From NCBI RefSeq assembly GCF_049994355.1, contig NZ_CP188257.1, positions 620,001 to 684,000 of the forward strand: a stretch of 64,000 nucleotides of DNA, written 5' to 3'. The notes under the pieces are model-generated. The model ran no database searches, was not told where the DNA came from, and saw only the letters and a list, made by a program, of their open reading frames with translations. Source of the DNA: Angustibacter sp049994355 (GTDB lineage Bacteria; Actinomycetota; Actinomycetes; Actinomycetales; Angustibacteraceae). Positions 9,052-18,695 of this stretch are shown here, one piece after another. How positions within the stretch are numbered: position 1 is the first letter of the stretch; each line of letters opens with the position of its first letter. Made by a program: the position numbers and the translations under genes.

Positions 9052-9999
9052 ATGCGTGCGCTGAACATCCCCGCTGCCGGTGCGCAGCCTCAGCTGTCCG
9101 AGCTCGCCGTCCCCGAGGTCACCGAGGGGACCGTGCTGGTCAAGGTGAAGGCCGTCGGCCTGAATGCGATCGACAACGCGATCGCCGTCGGGATGCTGGC
9201 CGCGATGATGCCGCACGAGTATCCACTGGTGCTGGGCCGTGACGCCGCCGGCGTCGTCGAGGCCGTCGGCGCCGGAGTCGACCACGTGGCCGTCGGTGAC
9301 GAGGTGATCGGTCACGTGCTGCTGGTTCCGCCGATCCAGGCCGGCACCCTCGCCGAGTACGCCGTGCTGCCCGCGACCGCGGTCACTCCCAAGCCCGCCG
9401 GGCTCGACTTCGTCACGGCTGCCGCACTGCCGCTCGCCGGTGCCGCCGCGCTGGCCTCGATAGACGCCATCGAGGTGCAAGCCGGGCACACCGTCCTGGT
9501 CAACGGGGCCAGCGGCGGCGTCGGCTCCTACGTGGTCCAGCTGCTCGCAGCCAGGGGAGCCACCGTCGTGGCCACCGGAACGGCGGACGACGTCGAACGA
9601 CTCACCTCGCTCGGCGCGCACATCGTCGTCGACTTCACCGCCGACGCCGTCGCCGACCAGGTGCGCGCCAGCTACCCCGACGGGGTGGATGCGCTGATCA
9701 ACCTGGCCGGGTTCACCACCGACGCCGTACCGCTGGCCGCCGTCCGCGCGGGCGGAAGGGTGGCCACCACCACCGGTGCACCGGACGCCGATGCCCTGGC
9801 CGCCGCTGGGCTGAGCGGCACCAGCGTGATGGCCGGGCCGGTCCGTGAGGTCGTGGCGCCACTCGCCGAGCAGGCCGCGGCAGGGACCCTGAAGGTCGAC
9901 ATCAGCACCGTGCTGCCGTTCGAGCAGGCTGCCGACGGCCTGGCCACGATCGCCAGCGGCGCGGCCCGCGGCAAGATCGTCGTCCAGATCGCCGAGTGA
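9052..9999 (+). CDS. NADP-dependent quinone-oxidoreductase-like alcohol dehydrogenase
   Basis: A 315-residue medium-chain reductase of the zinc-independent QOR subgroup. The N-terminal GroES-like part carries LGRDAAGVVEAVGAGV, and the Rossmann nucleotide loop NGASGGVGSYV lies around residues 148-158. No structural-zinc cysteine cluster is present, as expected for QOR. It probably reduces quinones or enones with NADPH; the substrate cannot be read from sequence. AAGGAGAG stands 6 nt before the ATG. The gene ends at a strong hairpin shared with the convergent subtilase. Confidence 0.88.
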   Translation: MRALNIPAAGAQPQLSELAVPEVTEGTVLVKVKAVGLNAIDNAIAVGMLAAMMPHEYPLVLGRDAAGVVEAVGAGVDHVAVGDEVIGHVLLVPPIQAGTLAEYAVLPATAVTPKPAGLDFVTAAALPLAGAAALASIDAIEVQAGHTVLVNGASGGVGSYVVQLLAARGATVVATGTADDVERLTSLGAHIVVDFTADAVADQVRASYPDGVDALINLAGFTTDAVPLAAVRAGGRVATTTGAPDADALAAAGLSGTSVMAGPVREVVAPLAEQAAAGTLKVDISTVLPFEQAADGLATIASGAARGKIVVQIAE

Positions 10000-10020
10000 C
10001 CACCTGGCAAGAGCACCGGC

Positions 10021-10056
10021 GAAGGCCCGCTCCCACATCACCAGGAGCGGGCCTTC
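10021..10056. terminator. bidirectional hairpin terminator
   Basis: A perfect 13-bp stem, GAAGGCCCGCTCC pairing with GGAGCGGGCCTTC, with a 10-nt loop lies between the convergent stops at 9999 and 10067. There is no long U-tract, as is usual in GC-rich actinobacteria. Confidence 0.85.
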
Positions 10057-10066
10057 TGCCTGAGGG

Positions 10067-13000
10067 CTACCGCACTGCGTAGGCGTCGATGACGTCCTGG
10101 CTGACGGCGCGCCCCGCACTGTCGGTCGCGGTGACCCGAAGGCTGGCGGTCTTGCCGGACCGGTTGGTCACCTGGACGCCGCACGAGGTGGCCCCGCACT
10201 TCGTGGTGCGGGCGACCTTCCACGTCCTGCCGTGGTCCCAGGAGACCTGGATGCCGCGCTTGACGACTGGCAGGGTGCGGACGCCGTCCGGCATCGCGAA
10301 GGCGACGCCGAACGTGTAGCGACCGGCCGGCGCGCTGTTGGTGCTCGACAGCGCCATCCGGTAGTCGACGCCCAGCATCGGCAGGATGTCCCGCTCACCC
10401 TTGGGGGTGTCCGAGGTGAAGCCCCATTGGGTGCGAACCCGGGTCGACAGCTGCCAGAACGGGTTCTGGCGCTTGGTGTCGGTCACGACGCGGAACCGGT
10501 GCTTACCAGCCGGCACCGTGGTGTTCATGAACACCGACGCCGGCATGTCCAGCTCCAGCCTGCCGTCGGTGTAGATCTGCCCGCTGAACTCGGTGTCGTT
10601 GAAGAGGTCCGAGTTCGCCATGTGCCCGGCGGCGTCCGTGAACGCCCCCATCGACAAGAAGAGCTCGTCGCCCTCGCGGACCGGCGGCGGTGCGCCGTTG
10701 GTCACGGTGAACAGCGGCGAGACCCGAGAGGCGACCGGGCCGCCGAACCAGCTGTCGTGGGTCGTGCTGCCACCGGCGAAAGTCCGGCGGGGCGCCCACA
10801 GCCGCCCGTACTCGCCGTAGTACGCGGTGTCCTGGACGATGACCGAGCGCTCCCAGACCGCTGCAGTGGAGACGTAGTGCGTCACGGTGGAAGGGAACGG
10901 GACCCGACGCACCAGACCGATGTTCGCGACACCGCCGCGCTCGGGCACCCAGCCGACCAGCTCCTCGACCACCTTGGCGCCGACCTTGCTGGTGCTGCCC
11001 ATCCCGTTGTAGTGCTCGACCAGGGCGGCGACCGAGCGGCCGGTGCCGTTCACCGTGCCGCCGGCCGGCACCTTGTCACCCCAGAACCGCACCAGGTCGT
11101 ACATGTACCCGGGGCTGGCGTGCGTGACGAGCTTGACGGGACGAGAGGTGCGCAGCCGAGGGACGTCGAACGGCCGAGCCTGCAGGGCGGGCAGCGTCGC
11201 CGACGGGTCGATGGTGCCGGCGCACTGGCCGCCCGGCCCGGCGTAGGCGATCAGCGCGACCGCACCGGCCTTCTTCAGCTGCGACGCAGCCGGGGTGAGG
11301 TCCGAGCAGGTCCCGGACACCAGCGCGACCGCACCTCGGACGGTGCGGGTCCGCGGAGCAGCAGCGCTGCCGGCGTCCACGACCCGGAAGTGCCCGTCGA
11401 GCCGCGGAACCGCCGTCTCGGTGAGCTCGCCGGCCGGTGCGGTGACTGGCCTGAGCGCGACCGGCCGACCCGACGTCGTCGTCAGCAGCGCCTCGGGCTC
11501 GCTGAGCAGCCAGTTCGAGGCGATGGTCGCCGAGCCGCCGGTGAGGTCCTTCGAGGGGCGGGCGTAGACCCGGTCCGCGAAGCCGTAGTAGGTGTAACCG
11601 GTGTAGCCGGCGTCGCCGTTCCATCCGATGTCCAGGATGGCTCCGTCGTCGACCACGGGGCGGTCGACCTGGTAGGCGAACCGACGAGTGTCGTTCTCGT
11701 CCAGCACGATCTCGGTGTTCCTGGTGACCGTGATGGACGGCTGGTAGGTGACGACCCCTTCGCGGGCACCGTCCTTGGCCGTGCCGAACGAGATCGCGCC
11801 GGTGGCGTAGGTGCCCGGCGGCAACCGGAAGGTCACGCTCTGCGCGTCGGGGGACGCGTCGAAGGTGCGCTGCTCGTAGATCCACGGATCCGCGTAGCCA
11901 GACAGACCGAGCTGGTGGGTGACGCTGCGCGAGCCGGCCCGGGGCTTGATGGTGACCTTCACGTCGTACCGCTCAGGCTCGAGCAGGTACGCCAGTCCGG
12001 TGCGGACCGTCTCGCCGCCGTCGTCCGGGGTGGCCGTGACCACCGCGGAGTAGGAGCCGGGGCCGGCGACCGTGGGATCGAGGACGACGTCGACGGAGGC
12101 GGTGCCGTTCGCCGGGACGGTGACCGTGTCGGCCGCCAGCCGCATGGAGCCGGTGGGCTCGGCTGCGCCTGACTCGCCGGTCAGCGCGAGCGACAGCCGG
12201 ACCGGGGCGTCGGCCGTGTTGGTGTACGTCAGGGCGGTCCTGGTCGCAGCGAGGTTCGAGTACGGCCAGGCGTACGAGCCGAGCGACAGGGACGCCGGGG
12301 CGAGCACGTCCTGGTGGATCGCCTTGAGCGCGTCCACCCGACCGGTACCGGCGTCGAAGCCGGTCGCGTCCGCCACCGGCACGGTGCTGTTCGCGATCGC
12401 CGACTTCAGTCGTTCGCCGTCCCAGGTCGGGTGCTCCTCCTTGAGGATCGCGGCCAGGCCGGCGACGTGCGGGGTGGCCATCGAGGTGCCGCTGATCGTG
12501 GTGTACAGGTCGTCGACCACCGGCCCGAGGGCGGTGCCCGCCGCGCGGGCCGCGGTCACGTCGACGCCGGGGGCGACCACCTCCGGCTTGAGCGCGCCGT
12601 CCCGCAGCCGGGGGCCGCGGCTGGAGAAGCCGGCCATGACGTCGTGCACGTCGACGGCACCGACGGTGAGGGCCGCGTCGGCCGCACCGGGTGAGGACAC
12701 GGTGGAGGCTCCGGCCTCGCCGCTGTTGCCGGCCGCGATCACGAACAGGGTGTCGGACGACGCCGAGAGCTCATTGACCGCACGGGACAACGGGTGCGTA
12801 CCGTCGTCCGGGTCGCCGCCCAGGCTCATGCTGATCACGTCGGCGCCCTGGTCGACGGCCCAGACCATGCCGGCGAGCACCCAAGAGTCCTCGCCGTAGC
12901 CGCCGTCCGAGAGCACCTTGCCGACCCACAGGTCGGCCCCGGGCGCGACGCCCTTGCGCAGGCCGTTGGAGGCCGCGCCGCTGCCGCCGACGGTCGAGGC

Positions 13001-13876
13001 TACGTGGGTGCCGTGACCGTTGCCGTCCGTGACGGTGGCGTCGGTGGTGAAGTTGGCCGTCTTGGTGACCCGGCCGGCCAGGTCGGGGTGCGTGGGGTCG
13101 TAGCCGGTGTCCAGGATGGCGACCGTGGCGCCCTTGCCGTCGAAGCCGGCGGCCCAGGCCTGCGGTGCGTGGATCTGCGGCACCGAGTCCTCGAGGTCCA
13201 CGTGGACCCGGCCGTCCAGGTCGACGTGTGTCGCGCCGTCCGCGAGCCCGGTCGGGTTGCCCGCCGTGTCTGCGCCGGTGGTGAGGTCCTTCCAGAAGGC
13301 CCGGGCGTGCTTCTTGTCGGCGTGGAAGGCGGCGATGCCCAGCTCGGGCACCGTTACCGTCCGGTCGGCCGACAGCAGCGAGGCGCCCTTGGCCTCGGCG
13401 GCCGCCGTGCGGCCGGTGCCGTAGTCGACCATCACCGGCAGCGTGGGCCGGGACGCGTCGTCGTACTTGTCGTCGAGCAGGGCGGTGACGTCGAACAGGT
13501 CCCGGTCGATCTTGTTGGCCGCGAGCAGGCCGAACGCCTCGGTGGGCACGACGTACAGGTGGTTGTGGACCTGGTTGACGGCCGCCTGCGGGATGGTGCC
13601 GTCCGGCCGGGGCTGCAGGGTGACAGCGTGCCGACCGTCCCCTCCGGTGGAGACTCGCACGACGTCGCCGGTGATCAGCGTGACGGTCTTGACGGTCGGT
13701 GGGCCCGCGGGTCGAGCCTTGTGGGCGGACTCCGCGCGCGCGGCCGTCGCAGTGGAGGTGAGAGCGACGGTGGCGGTCAGTGCTGCGACCGCCAGGCAGG
13801 CCGTGGTTCGCACGACTCTCCGGCTGGTCCCCCGTCCGCCACTGTTCGTGGCGAGGGCAGGTGTGGACGACGGCAT
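10067..13876 (-). CDS. secreted S8 subtilisin-like serine protease (1269 aa)
   Basis: A large exported protease. It has a twin-arginine-containing signal segment (about residues 19-48, hydrophobic core ACLAVAALTATVALT ending AARA), then a propeptide-like region, then the subtilase domain with catalytic Asp256 (AILDTGYD), His288 (GHGTHVAS), oxyanion Asn384 (AAGNSG) and Ser465 (SGTSMATPH). About 800 residues of beta-rich C-terminal domains follow, typical of actinobacterial extracellular peptidases. The ATG is preceded by GAGAGG. It is divergent from a TetR gene, and a 20-bp palindrome in between suggests shared control. Substrate unknown. Confidence 0.93.
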   Translation of the reverse strand: MPSSTPALATNSGGRGTSRRVVRTTACLAVAALTATVALTSTATAARAESAHKARPAGPPTVKTVTLITGDVVRVSTGGDGRHAVTLQPRPDGTIPQAAVNQVHNHLYVVPTEAFGLLAANKIDRDLFDVTALLDDKYDDASRPTLPVMVDYGTGRTAAAEAKGASLLSADRTVTVPELGIAAFHADKKHARAFWKDLTTGADTAGNPTGLADGATHVDLDGRVHVDLEDSVPQIHAPQAWAAGFDGKGATVAILDTGYDPTHPDLAGRVTKTANFTTDATVTDGNGHGTHVASTVGGSGAASNGLRKGVAPGADLWVGKVLSDGGYGEDSWVLAGMVWAVDQGADVISMSLGGDPDDGTHPLSRAVNELSASSDTLFVIAAGNSGEAGASTVSSPGAADAALTVGAVDVHDVMAGFSSRGPRLRDGALKPEVVAPGVDVTAARAAGTALGPVVDDLYTTISGTSMATPHVAGLAAILKEEHPTWDGERLKSAIANSTVPVADATGFDAGTGRVDALKAIHQDVLAPASLSLGSYAWPYSNLAATRTALTYTNTADAPVRLSLALTGESGAAEPTGSMRLAADTVTVPANGTASVDVVLDPTVAGPGSYSAVVTATPDDGGETVRTGLAYLLEPERYDVKVTIKPRAGSRSVTHQLGLSGYADPWIYEQRTFDASPDAQSVTFRLPPGTYATGAISFGTAKDGAREGVVTYQPSITVTRNTEIVLDENDTRRFAYQVDRPVVDDGAILDIGWNGDAGYTGYTYYGFADRVYARPSKDLTGGSATIASNWLLSEPEALLTTTSGRPVALRPVTAPAGELTETAVPRLDGHFRVVDAGSAAAPRTRTVRGAVALVSGTCSDLTPAASQLKKAGAVALIAYAGPGGQCAGTIDPSATLPALQARPFDVPRLRTSRPVKLVTHASPGYMYDLVRFWGDKVPAGGTVNGTGRSVAALVEHYNGMGSTSKVGAKVVEELVGWVPERGGVANIGLVRRVPFPSTVTHYVSTAAVWERSVIVQDTAYYGEYGRLWAPRRTFAGGSTTHDSWFGGPVASRVSPLFTVTNGAPPPVREGDELFLSMGAFTDAAGHMANSDLFNDTEFSGQIYTDGRLELDMPASVFMNTTVPAGKHRFRVVTDTKRQNPFWQLSTRVRTQWGFTSDTPKGERDILPMLGVDYRMALSSTNSAPAGRYTFGVAFAMPDGVRTLPVVKRGIQVSWDHGRTWKVARTTKCGATSCGVQVTNRSGKTASLRVTATDSAGRAVSQDVIDAYAVR

Positions 13877-13986
13877 TCAGAGGGTCCTCTCGGATCAACG
13901 CGACACCGTTGTCGCGTTCCCGGTGATGCGGTGAGCGGCAGCTGGCCGAGCGCAGGGATGCCCGGCGAGCTGCTGGTCTCACCATG

Positions 13987-14006
13987 AGTCAGTCGGACGA
14001 CCGACT
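13987..14006. promoter_or_regulatory. 20-bp palindrome, probable TetR operator (upstream copy)
   Basis: AGTCAGTCGGACGACCGACT has 9-bp arms around a 2-bp centre with one mismatched pair. It sits in the divergent region between the subtilase (start 13876) and the TetR gene (start 14094). A closely related perfect palindrome lies at 14741-14760. Position and symmetry suit a TetR dimer site; binding is inferred. Confidence 0.6.
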
Positions 14007-14093
14007 TAAGGAAGGTAGGTCGATGTTCACCCGAATGGCAATGCTTCCAGCGTGAAAGACTCCGGATCGGGGTAACGATTTGGAGGCGGGGAT

Positions 14094-14711
14094 TTGGCGT
14101 ACGTCAAGGCGTCCGAGCGCAGGGGTCAGCTCGTGCGGGCCGCTCGTGCCGTGTTGCTGCGTGAGGGGGTCGGCGGGGCGACTCTGCGGGTGATCGCCAC
14201 CGAGGCCGACGTCCCGTTGGGCACCCTGCACTACGTCTTCCCGTCCAAGAACGATCTGCTCCGGGCTGTCATGGAGGAGGTCATGGAGGAGATCGCCGGC
14301 GTCCTGGACGACGTCGCCCAGGTCGGGTCGGGCCTTGAGCACTTCCTTCGAAACGGCCTCGACAAGTACTGGATCCGTGAGGTGGTAGGCAATCCCGAGC
14401 TCCAGCTCGTGCAGCAGGAGCTGACGAGCTACGCACTGCGCACCCCTGGCCTGGAGTCGCTGGCCCGCTGGCAACACGATCGCTACAGCCGGATCGTGGC
14501 GGCCAGAGCGCAAGAAGCGGCCGCGACGGCGGGGGAGATCTGCGCGGTTCCGTTCGACACCCTGTCGCGAGTGGTCGTCGCGACCGTCCTCGGGCTGATC
14601 CAGCAGTTCCTGGCCGACCCGGACGAGGCGCGTTCGGCGCGGGACGTGCTCGCCACGGCCGACATGATCGTCAAGCTCGCCGACCCCCGGCCCGCGCGCG
14701 CAGACGGGTGA
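14094..14711 (+). CDS. TetR-family transcriptional regulator
   Basis: A 205-residue repressor-type protein. The N-terminal helix-turn-helix is clear (LRVIATEADVPLGTLHYVFPSKNDLLRAV, about residues 35-60) and the remaining helical part is the ligand-binding domain. The start is TTG, set by GGAGG 8 nt upstream; no ATG or GTG fits the helix-1 boundary as well. It is divergent from the subtilase and flanked by two related 20-bp palindromes, so autoregulation and control of the protease are plausible. Confidence 0.87.
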   Translation: MAYVKASERRGQLVRAARAVLLREGVGGATLRVIATEADVPLGTLHYVFPSKNDLLRAVMEEVMEEIAGVLDDVAQVGSGLEHFLRNGLDKYWIREVVGNPELQLVQQELTSYALRTPGLESLARWQHDRYSRIVAARAQEAAATAGEICAVPFDTLSRVVVATVLGLIQQFLADPDEARSARDVLATADMIVKLADPRPARADG

Positions 14712-14740
14712 CCTTCGTCCCCTCCGGCGCCCCGATCCAA

Positions 14741-14760
14741 ACTCGGTCGAGCGACCGAGT
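14741..14760. promoter_or_regulatory. perfect 20-bp palindrome, TetR operator-like (downstream copy)
   Basis: ACTCGGTCGAGCGACCGAGT is a perfect 9+2+9 palindrome between the stops of the TetR gene (14711) and the convergent CPBP gene (14761). It shares the GTCGnnCGAC core and outer ACT/AGT pattern with the site at 13987. It could act as an operator or simply as a transcription-terminating hairpin for the convergent pair. Confidence 0.5.
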
Positions 14761-15558
14761 CTAGCTGGTCCGGACGCGGTCCTCGGGCTCGATGTGGTGG
14801 CGCCGGACGAGCAGGATCACCGCAATGACGAGGTATGCCAGGATGGCCGCGAGTCCTCCCGGGTAGGCCTTCTGGTCGACCAGGATCGCCGTCCCGGTGA
14901 GCAGCGAGAAGTCGAAGAGCCCGTGCAGCACGGAGTTCAGGGCGTTGCCCCCTGAGCTGCGTCGGGTCAGGTAGAAGAAGTAGCCGGCGAAGCTCACCGC
15001 GATCGCCTGCGGGATGGCTCCGGCACCCTGCCCGAACGCGTTGGACAGGTGGACGGCGCCGAAGATGACGCTCGACCACAGCGCGACCTTGCCCTCGGAC
15101 AGACCGTGCAAGCGCAGGGTGGTGACCCCGATCCCGCGGAACATCCCCTCCTCGCCCCAGCCGACGAACTGGGTCGCGACTAGCAGAGAGAGGACGTACG
15201 TCAGGTTCTTGTCCAGCAGGTCGGCGTAGTCGATGCCGACCACGATCGATGCGATCAGGATCAGCGGGACGATCCGGACCCAGCGCTGAACTGGCCGGTC
15301 GTCGTGCAGCACCGGGCGCCACCAGTGCAGAGCGGCGACGACGGCGTAGGTGAACACCAGCGCGGAGCCCAGCGGCACCCACATGTTCACCAGGACGTCT
15401 CTGGTCGTGACGAAGGAGTTGTCTACGTCCCAGACGTGCCTGGCCAGCACCCCGACTCCGTGGATGATCGCGAGGTAGACCAGCACGATGACCGCGAAGG
15501 CCCAGTAGGGCAGTGCCCGCACCGGTGGCGGCCCGTCCGAAACGTCCGGGTTGCTCAT
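14761..15558 (-). CDS. CPBP-family intramembrane metalloprotease
   Basis: A 265-residue integral membrane protein with about seven to eight hydrophobic helices. It carries the CPBP (Abi/CAAX-like) motifs: EEGMFRG (glutamates plus Arg), the histidine-bearing FGAVHLSN segment, and the later LNSVLHGLFDF His. These are the expected metal-site residues of Rce1-type proteases. Bacterial members act in peptide processing, bacteriocin immunity or protein maturation; the role here is unknown. ATG 15558 is chosen over the longer frame. It is convergent with the TetR gene. Confidence 0.85.
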   Translation of the reverse strand: MSNPDVSDGPPPVRALPYWAFAVIVLVYLAIIHGVGVLARHVWDVDNSFVTTRDVLVNMWVPLGSALVFTYAVVAALHWWRPVLHDDRPVQRWVRIVPLILIASIVVGIDYADLLDKNLTYVLSLLVATQFVGWGEEGMFRGIGVTTLRLHGLSEGKVALWSSVIFGAVHLSNAFGQGAGAIPQAIAVSFAGYFFYLTRRSSGGNALNSVLHGLFDFSLLTGTAILVDQKAYPGGLAAILAYLVIAVILLVRRHHIEPEDRVRTS

Positions 15559-15653
15559 GATCGGCACGCTAACAGCCCGGCCGGGGGTGACATCGACACC
15601 GAACCGGCGCAGACTCGAGTCACCAGACGCCACGAGAACCGGTGAGGCCCACC

Positions 15654-16337
15654 GTGCTGAAGAAGACTGGTCAGATTCCCGATGTTGTCCCGACGCTGTC
15701 GGCCGGCAAGCACCGCAACCCGCGCAAGGGTGCGTGCTTCATGGAGATGGCCTCGTTCCTGGCCGGCGAGAGGTGGAGCGATCAGCCGAGCTGCACGCAT
15801 CCGCTGCTCGCGCAGCTGGCGCGCGAGGTCAACGACCACGTCGGCGACGGCTGCCGGCAACGGCTCGTCCCGCTGGTGCCGTCGGCGATCGGGCTGACCA
15901 GCGACGACCCGCACGTGGACGTCGGCCTGGCACTGCTCGCCGCCTCCACCGCCCTGCCGGTCGCGCCGGAGCCGACCCAGCGAGCCTTGGCGGTCGGCAT
16001 CCTGACCGGCACGAAGGTGCTGGCGGCGCTGGACGGTTTCGACCCGGTCGTCGCCGAGGCGAGTTGTGCGGCCACGCTGGCGAAGGCACCGCTGGCCGCG
16101 GTCTGGGCCAGGCGGTTCTGCGACGGCTCGTCCCCGTCGGTCCAGGCGTTCCGCCGGTACGCCGCGCCGCACACCGTACGGGTCGCGGTGCGAGGCATCT
16201 ACCGGGCGGCGACCCCGGAGCCGGAGACGCTGCTCTGCGACCTGCTGGAGCAGTCCGTCGCGATGTTCCCGACCTGGGCCGGCTGGGCTCCGGTCGACCC
16301 GTCACCCAGCCGGCTGGTTCAGACCCGAGCCAGCTGA
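15654..16337 (+). CDS. conserved hypothetical protein (GACFMEMAS motif)
   Basis: A 227-residue soluble, Ala-rich helical protein that I cannot assign to a function. Its N-terminal block (KHRNPRKGACFMEMASFLAGERWSD is too long to be chance) looks like a conserved signature, with Cys and Glu in GACFME, and is followed by SCTHPLL. I believe this signature recurs in uncharacterised actinobacterial proteins. The GTG start is favoured by TGAGG 6 nt upstream. Its 3' end overlaps the convergent MMPL gene by 19 bp. Confidence 0.7.
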   Translation: MLKKTGQIPDVVPTLSAGKHRNPRKGACFMEMASFLAGERWSDQPSCTHPLLAQLAREVNDHVGDGCRQRLVPLVPSAIGLTSDDPHVDVGLALLAASTALPVAPEPTQRALAVGILTGTKVLAALDGFDPVVAEASCAATLAKAPLAAVWARRFCDGSSPSVQAFRRYAAPHTVRVAVRGIYRAATPEPETLLCDLLEQSVAMFPTWAGWAPVDPSPSRLVQTRAS

Positions 16338-18658
16338 GCGTCGTCCGAGTCCTCGGACTCGTCCGCGGTCTCGACGTGCGCCGAGGCGGGCAGGTGCTCG
16401 AGCAGGCTCTCGCCTTCGACGTCCACGTTCGGCAGGATGCGGTCCAGCCAGCGGGGCAGCCACCACGCCTTCTCGCCCATCAGGTACATCAGGGCCGGGA
16501 TGAGCGTCATCCGCACGACGAACGCGTCGAAGAACACCGCAGCGGCCAGCGCGAAGCCCATCGACTTCAGGATCGGCTCGTCGCTGAGCATGAACGCGGC
16601 GAACACCGAGATCATGATCATCGCGGCCGCGGACACGACGCGGGCGCTGTTACGGAACCCGTCCACGACGGACTCGCGGAACCCGGCCCCGTGCACGTGC
16701 GCCTCGCGGATCCGGGTCACCAGGAAGACCTGGTAGTCCATCGCGAGCCCGAACACCACGCCGATCAGGAAGATCGGCATGAAGCTGACGATCGGCTGGC
16801 CCTCCATCAGCCCGAACGCGCCGTTCTGGAAGACGGCGACGGTCGCGCCGAGGGTGGCGAGCACCGAGAGCAGGAAGCCGAAGGTCGCGGTGAGCGGCAC
16901 CAGGATCGAACGGAACACCAGCATCAGCAGCAGGAACGCCAGCCCGATCACGACGGACAGGTAGATCGGCAGGGCGTGGGCGAGCCGGTCGGACACGTCG
17001 CTGCCGATCGCGGTCAGGCCGGTGACACCCATCGTCGTGCCGGTCTTGTCCTCGATCGAGCTCTGCCCGTCGCGCATGGTGGTCAGCAGCGCCTCGGTCG
17101 GCGCGTCGTCCGCCGCCGACTTCGGGGTGACCAGGATCTGGACGCCCGTGCCGTCGGCGTTCGCGGCGACCACCTGGGCGTTGGCGACATCGTCCAGGCC
17201 GGCGGCCCAGCCGGCGACCTGCCCGTACGCCGCGCCGCGCTCTGCGGCAGGCACGTCACGGCCGTCGACGACGACCAGCAGGGGCGCCTGACGCCCGGGA
17301 CCGAAGGAGCCGGCGATCAGGTCAGCGGCCTGGCGCTGGGTGGTGCTCGAGGCGGCGGTGCTGTCGCTGGGCAGCGCCAGGTGCAGGCCCTTGGCCGGGA
17401 TGGCCAGGGCGCCGAGCCCGGCGATGACGATGAGCAGCGTGACGACCGGTCCGCGTCCGACCAGGCGAGCCCAGCGCACCCCGTTGTTCAGCACCTTGCC
17501 GGAGTCGTCCCGGCGCGGGACGTAGCGGCGGACCCGGCCGGCGAAGGCCTTGGACTTGAACAGGCCGAGCAGGGCCGGCAGCAGGGTCAGGGCGACGAGC
17601 ACGGCGATCAGAACCGTTGCGGCAGCGCCGATCCCCATCGCGGTGAGGAACGGGATGCGGATGACGGCCAGCGCCGCGAGCGCGATGATCACGGTCAGCC
17701 CGGCGAAGGTGACCGCGGAGCCGGCGGTGCCGACCGCGCGGCCGACTGCTTCGGCTCGCCGCTTCTCACCGAGCAGCTCGAGCTCGGAGCGGTAGCGGGC
17801 CAGGATGAACAGGGCGTAGTCGATGCCGACCGCGAGGCCGATCATCGTGGCCAGACCCGTTGTGCTGGAAGAGATGTCGGTGAAGGCGGTCATGGCCGTG
17901 ATGCCGATCATGCCCAGCCCGACGCCGATCATCGCGGTCAGCAGGGGCAGTCCCGCCGCGACCAGCGAGCCGAAGGTCAGTACGAGGACGACGAGCGCGA
18001 AGGCCACCCCGATCAGCTCGGAGGCGCCGCCGGCCTGCTGCTGCGCCTGCATGCCGGTGCCGTTGGCCTCGACCTGCAGGCCGCCGTGCCGGGCGTCGTC
18101 CATCGCCTTCGTGACGGCGGCCTGGGTGGCGGGCTCGACGTCAGTGGGGGTCTTGACGTCGAAGTTCCAGCTGATCAGCCCGACCCGACCGCCCGGGGAC
18201 AGCGGCAGCAGCGCGGCGGCGTTCGCCTCGGCCTGCGCCTTCGGCGTGCCGGCCTTCACCGCGGCGTCGACGAGCTGGGTGCGCATCCCGGCGGCGGTGT
18301 CGACCGGGTTGGCCGGCAGCGCGTCGGCCGGCATCTGCGGGACCGTGGCCAGGTCCGCGACGAGCGCGTCGACCTGCTTGCGGTACTGCGGCTCGGTCAG
18401 CGAGTGCCCCGCGGGCGCGGCGACCACGACGGTCGCACCGGCCTGGTCCATCGCGTTTACGGACGACGGAAAGAGCTCGCCCTGCAGGTCGGCGGCCTTC
18501 TCCGACGCGATGCCGGGGATGGAGAAGGTGTCGCTCATCGGCTTGGACATCGTCGCGGCGACGGTGCCGATGCCGACCATGGCGACGAGCCAGACGGCGA
18601 GGAAGATCGGCCAGCGCCGGAAGGCGGTCTTGCCGAGGCGGTAGAGCAGCGAGGCCAT
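16319..18658 (-). CDS. MMPL/RND-family transporter
   Basis: A 779-residue membrane transporter with the RND half-repeat plan: one N-terminal helix, a large periplasmic-type loop (about 40-200), a cluster of helices (about 200-380), a second loop and a second helix cluster. The family exports lipids, siderophores or drugs using the proton gradient. GGAG lies 7 nt before the ATG. A TetR gene lies 37 bp upstream in the same direction, so the pair probably forms a repressor-controlled efflux operon. Substrate unknown. Confidence 0.9.
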   Translation of the reverse strand: MASLLYRLGKTAFRRWPIFLAVWLVAMVGIGTVAATMSKPMSDTFSIPGIASEKAADLQGELFPSSVNAMDQAGATVVVAAPAGHSLTEPQYRKQVDALVADLATVPQMPADALPANPVDTAAGMRTQLVDAAVKAGTPKAQAEANAAALLPLSPGGRVGLISWNFDVKTPTDVEPATQAAVTKAMDDARHGGLQVEANGTGMQAQQQAGGASELIGVAFALVVLVLTFGSLVAAGLPLLTAMIGVGLGMIGITAMTAFTDISSSTTGLATMIGLAVGIDYALFILARYRSELELLGEKRRAEAVGRAVGTAGSAVTFAGLTVIIALAALAVIRIPFLTAMGIGAAATVLIAVLVALTLLPALLGLFKSKAFAGRVRRYVPRRDDSGKVLNNGVRWARLVGRGPVVTLLIVIAGLGALAIPAKGLHLALPSDSTAASSTTQRQAADLIAGSFGPGRQAPLLVVVDGRDVPAAERGAAYGQVAGWAAGLDDVANAQVVAANADGTGVQILVTPKSAADDAPTEALLTTMRDGQSSIEDKTGTTMGVTGLTAIGSDVSDRLAHALPIYLSVVIGLAFLLLMLVFRSILVPLTATFGFLLSVLATLGATVAVFQNGAFGLMEGQPIVSFMPIFLIGVVFGLAMDYQVFLVTRIREAHVHGAGFRESVVDGFRNSARVVSAAAMIMISVFAAFMLSDEPILKSMGFALAAAVFFDAFVVRMTLIPALMYLMGEKAWWLPRWLDRILPNVDVEGESLLEHLPASAHVETADESEDSDDAQLARV

Positions 18659-18695
18659 GCGGAACTCCAGGTCGGATCGTGGTGCGGTGGAAGGA

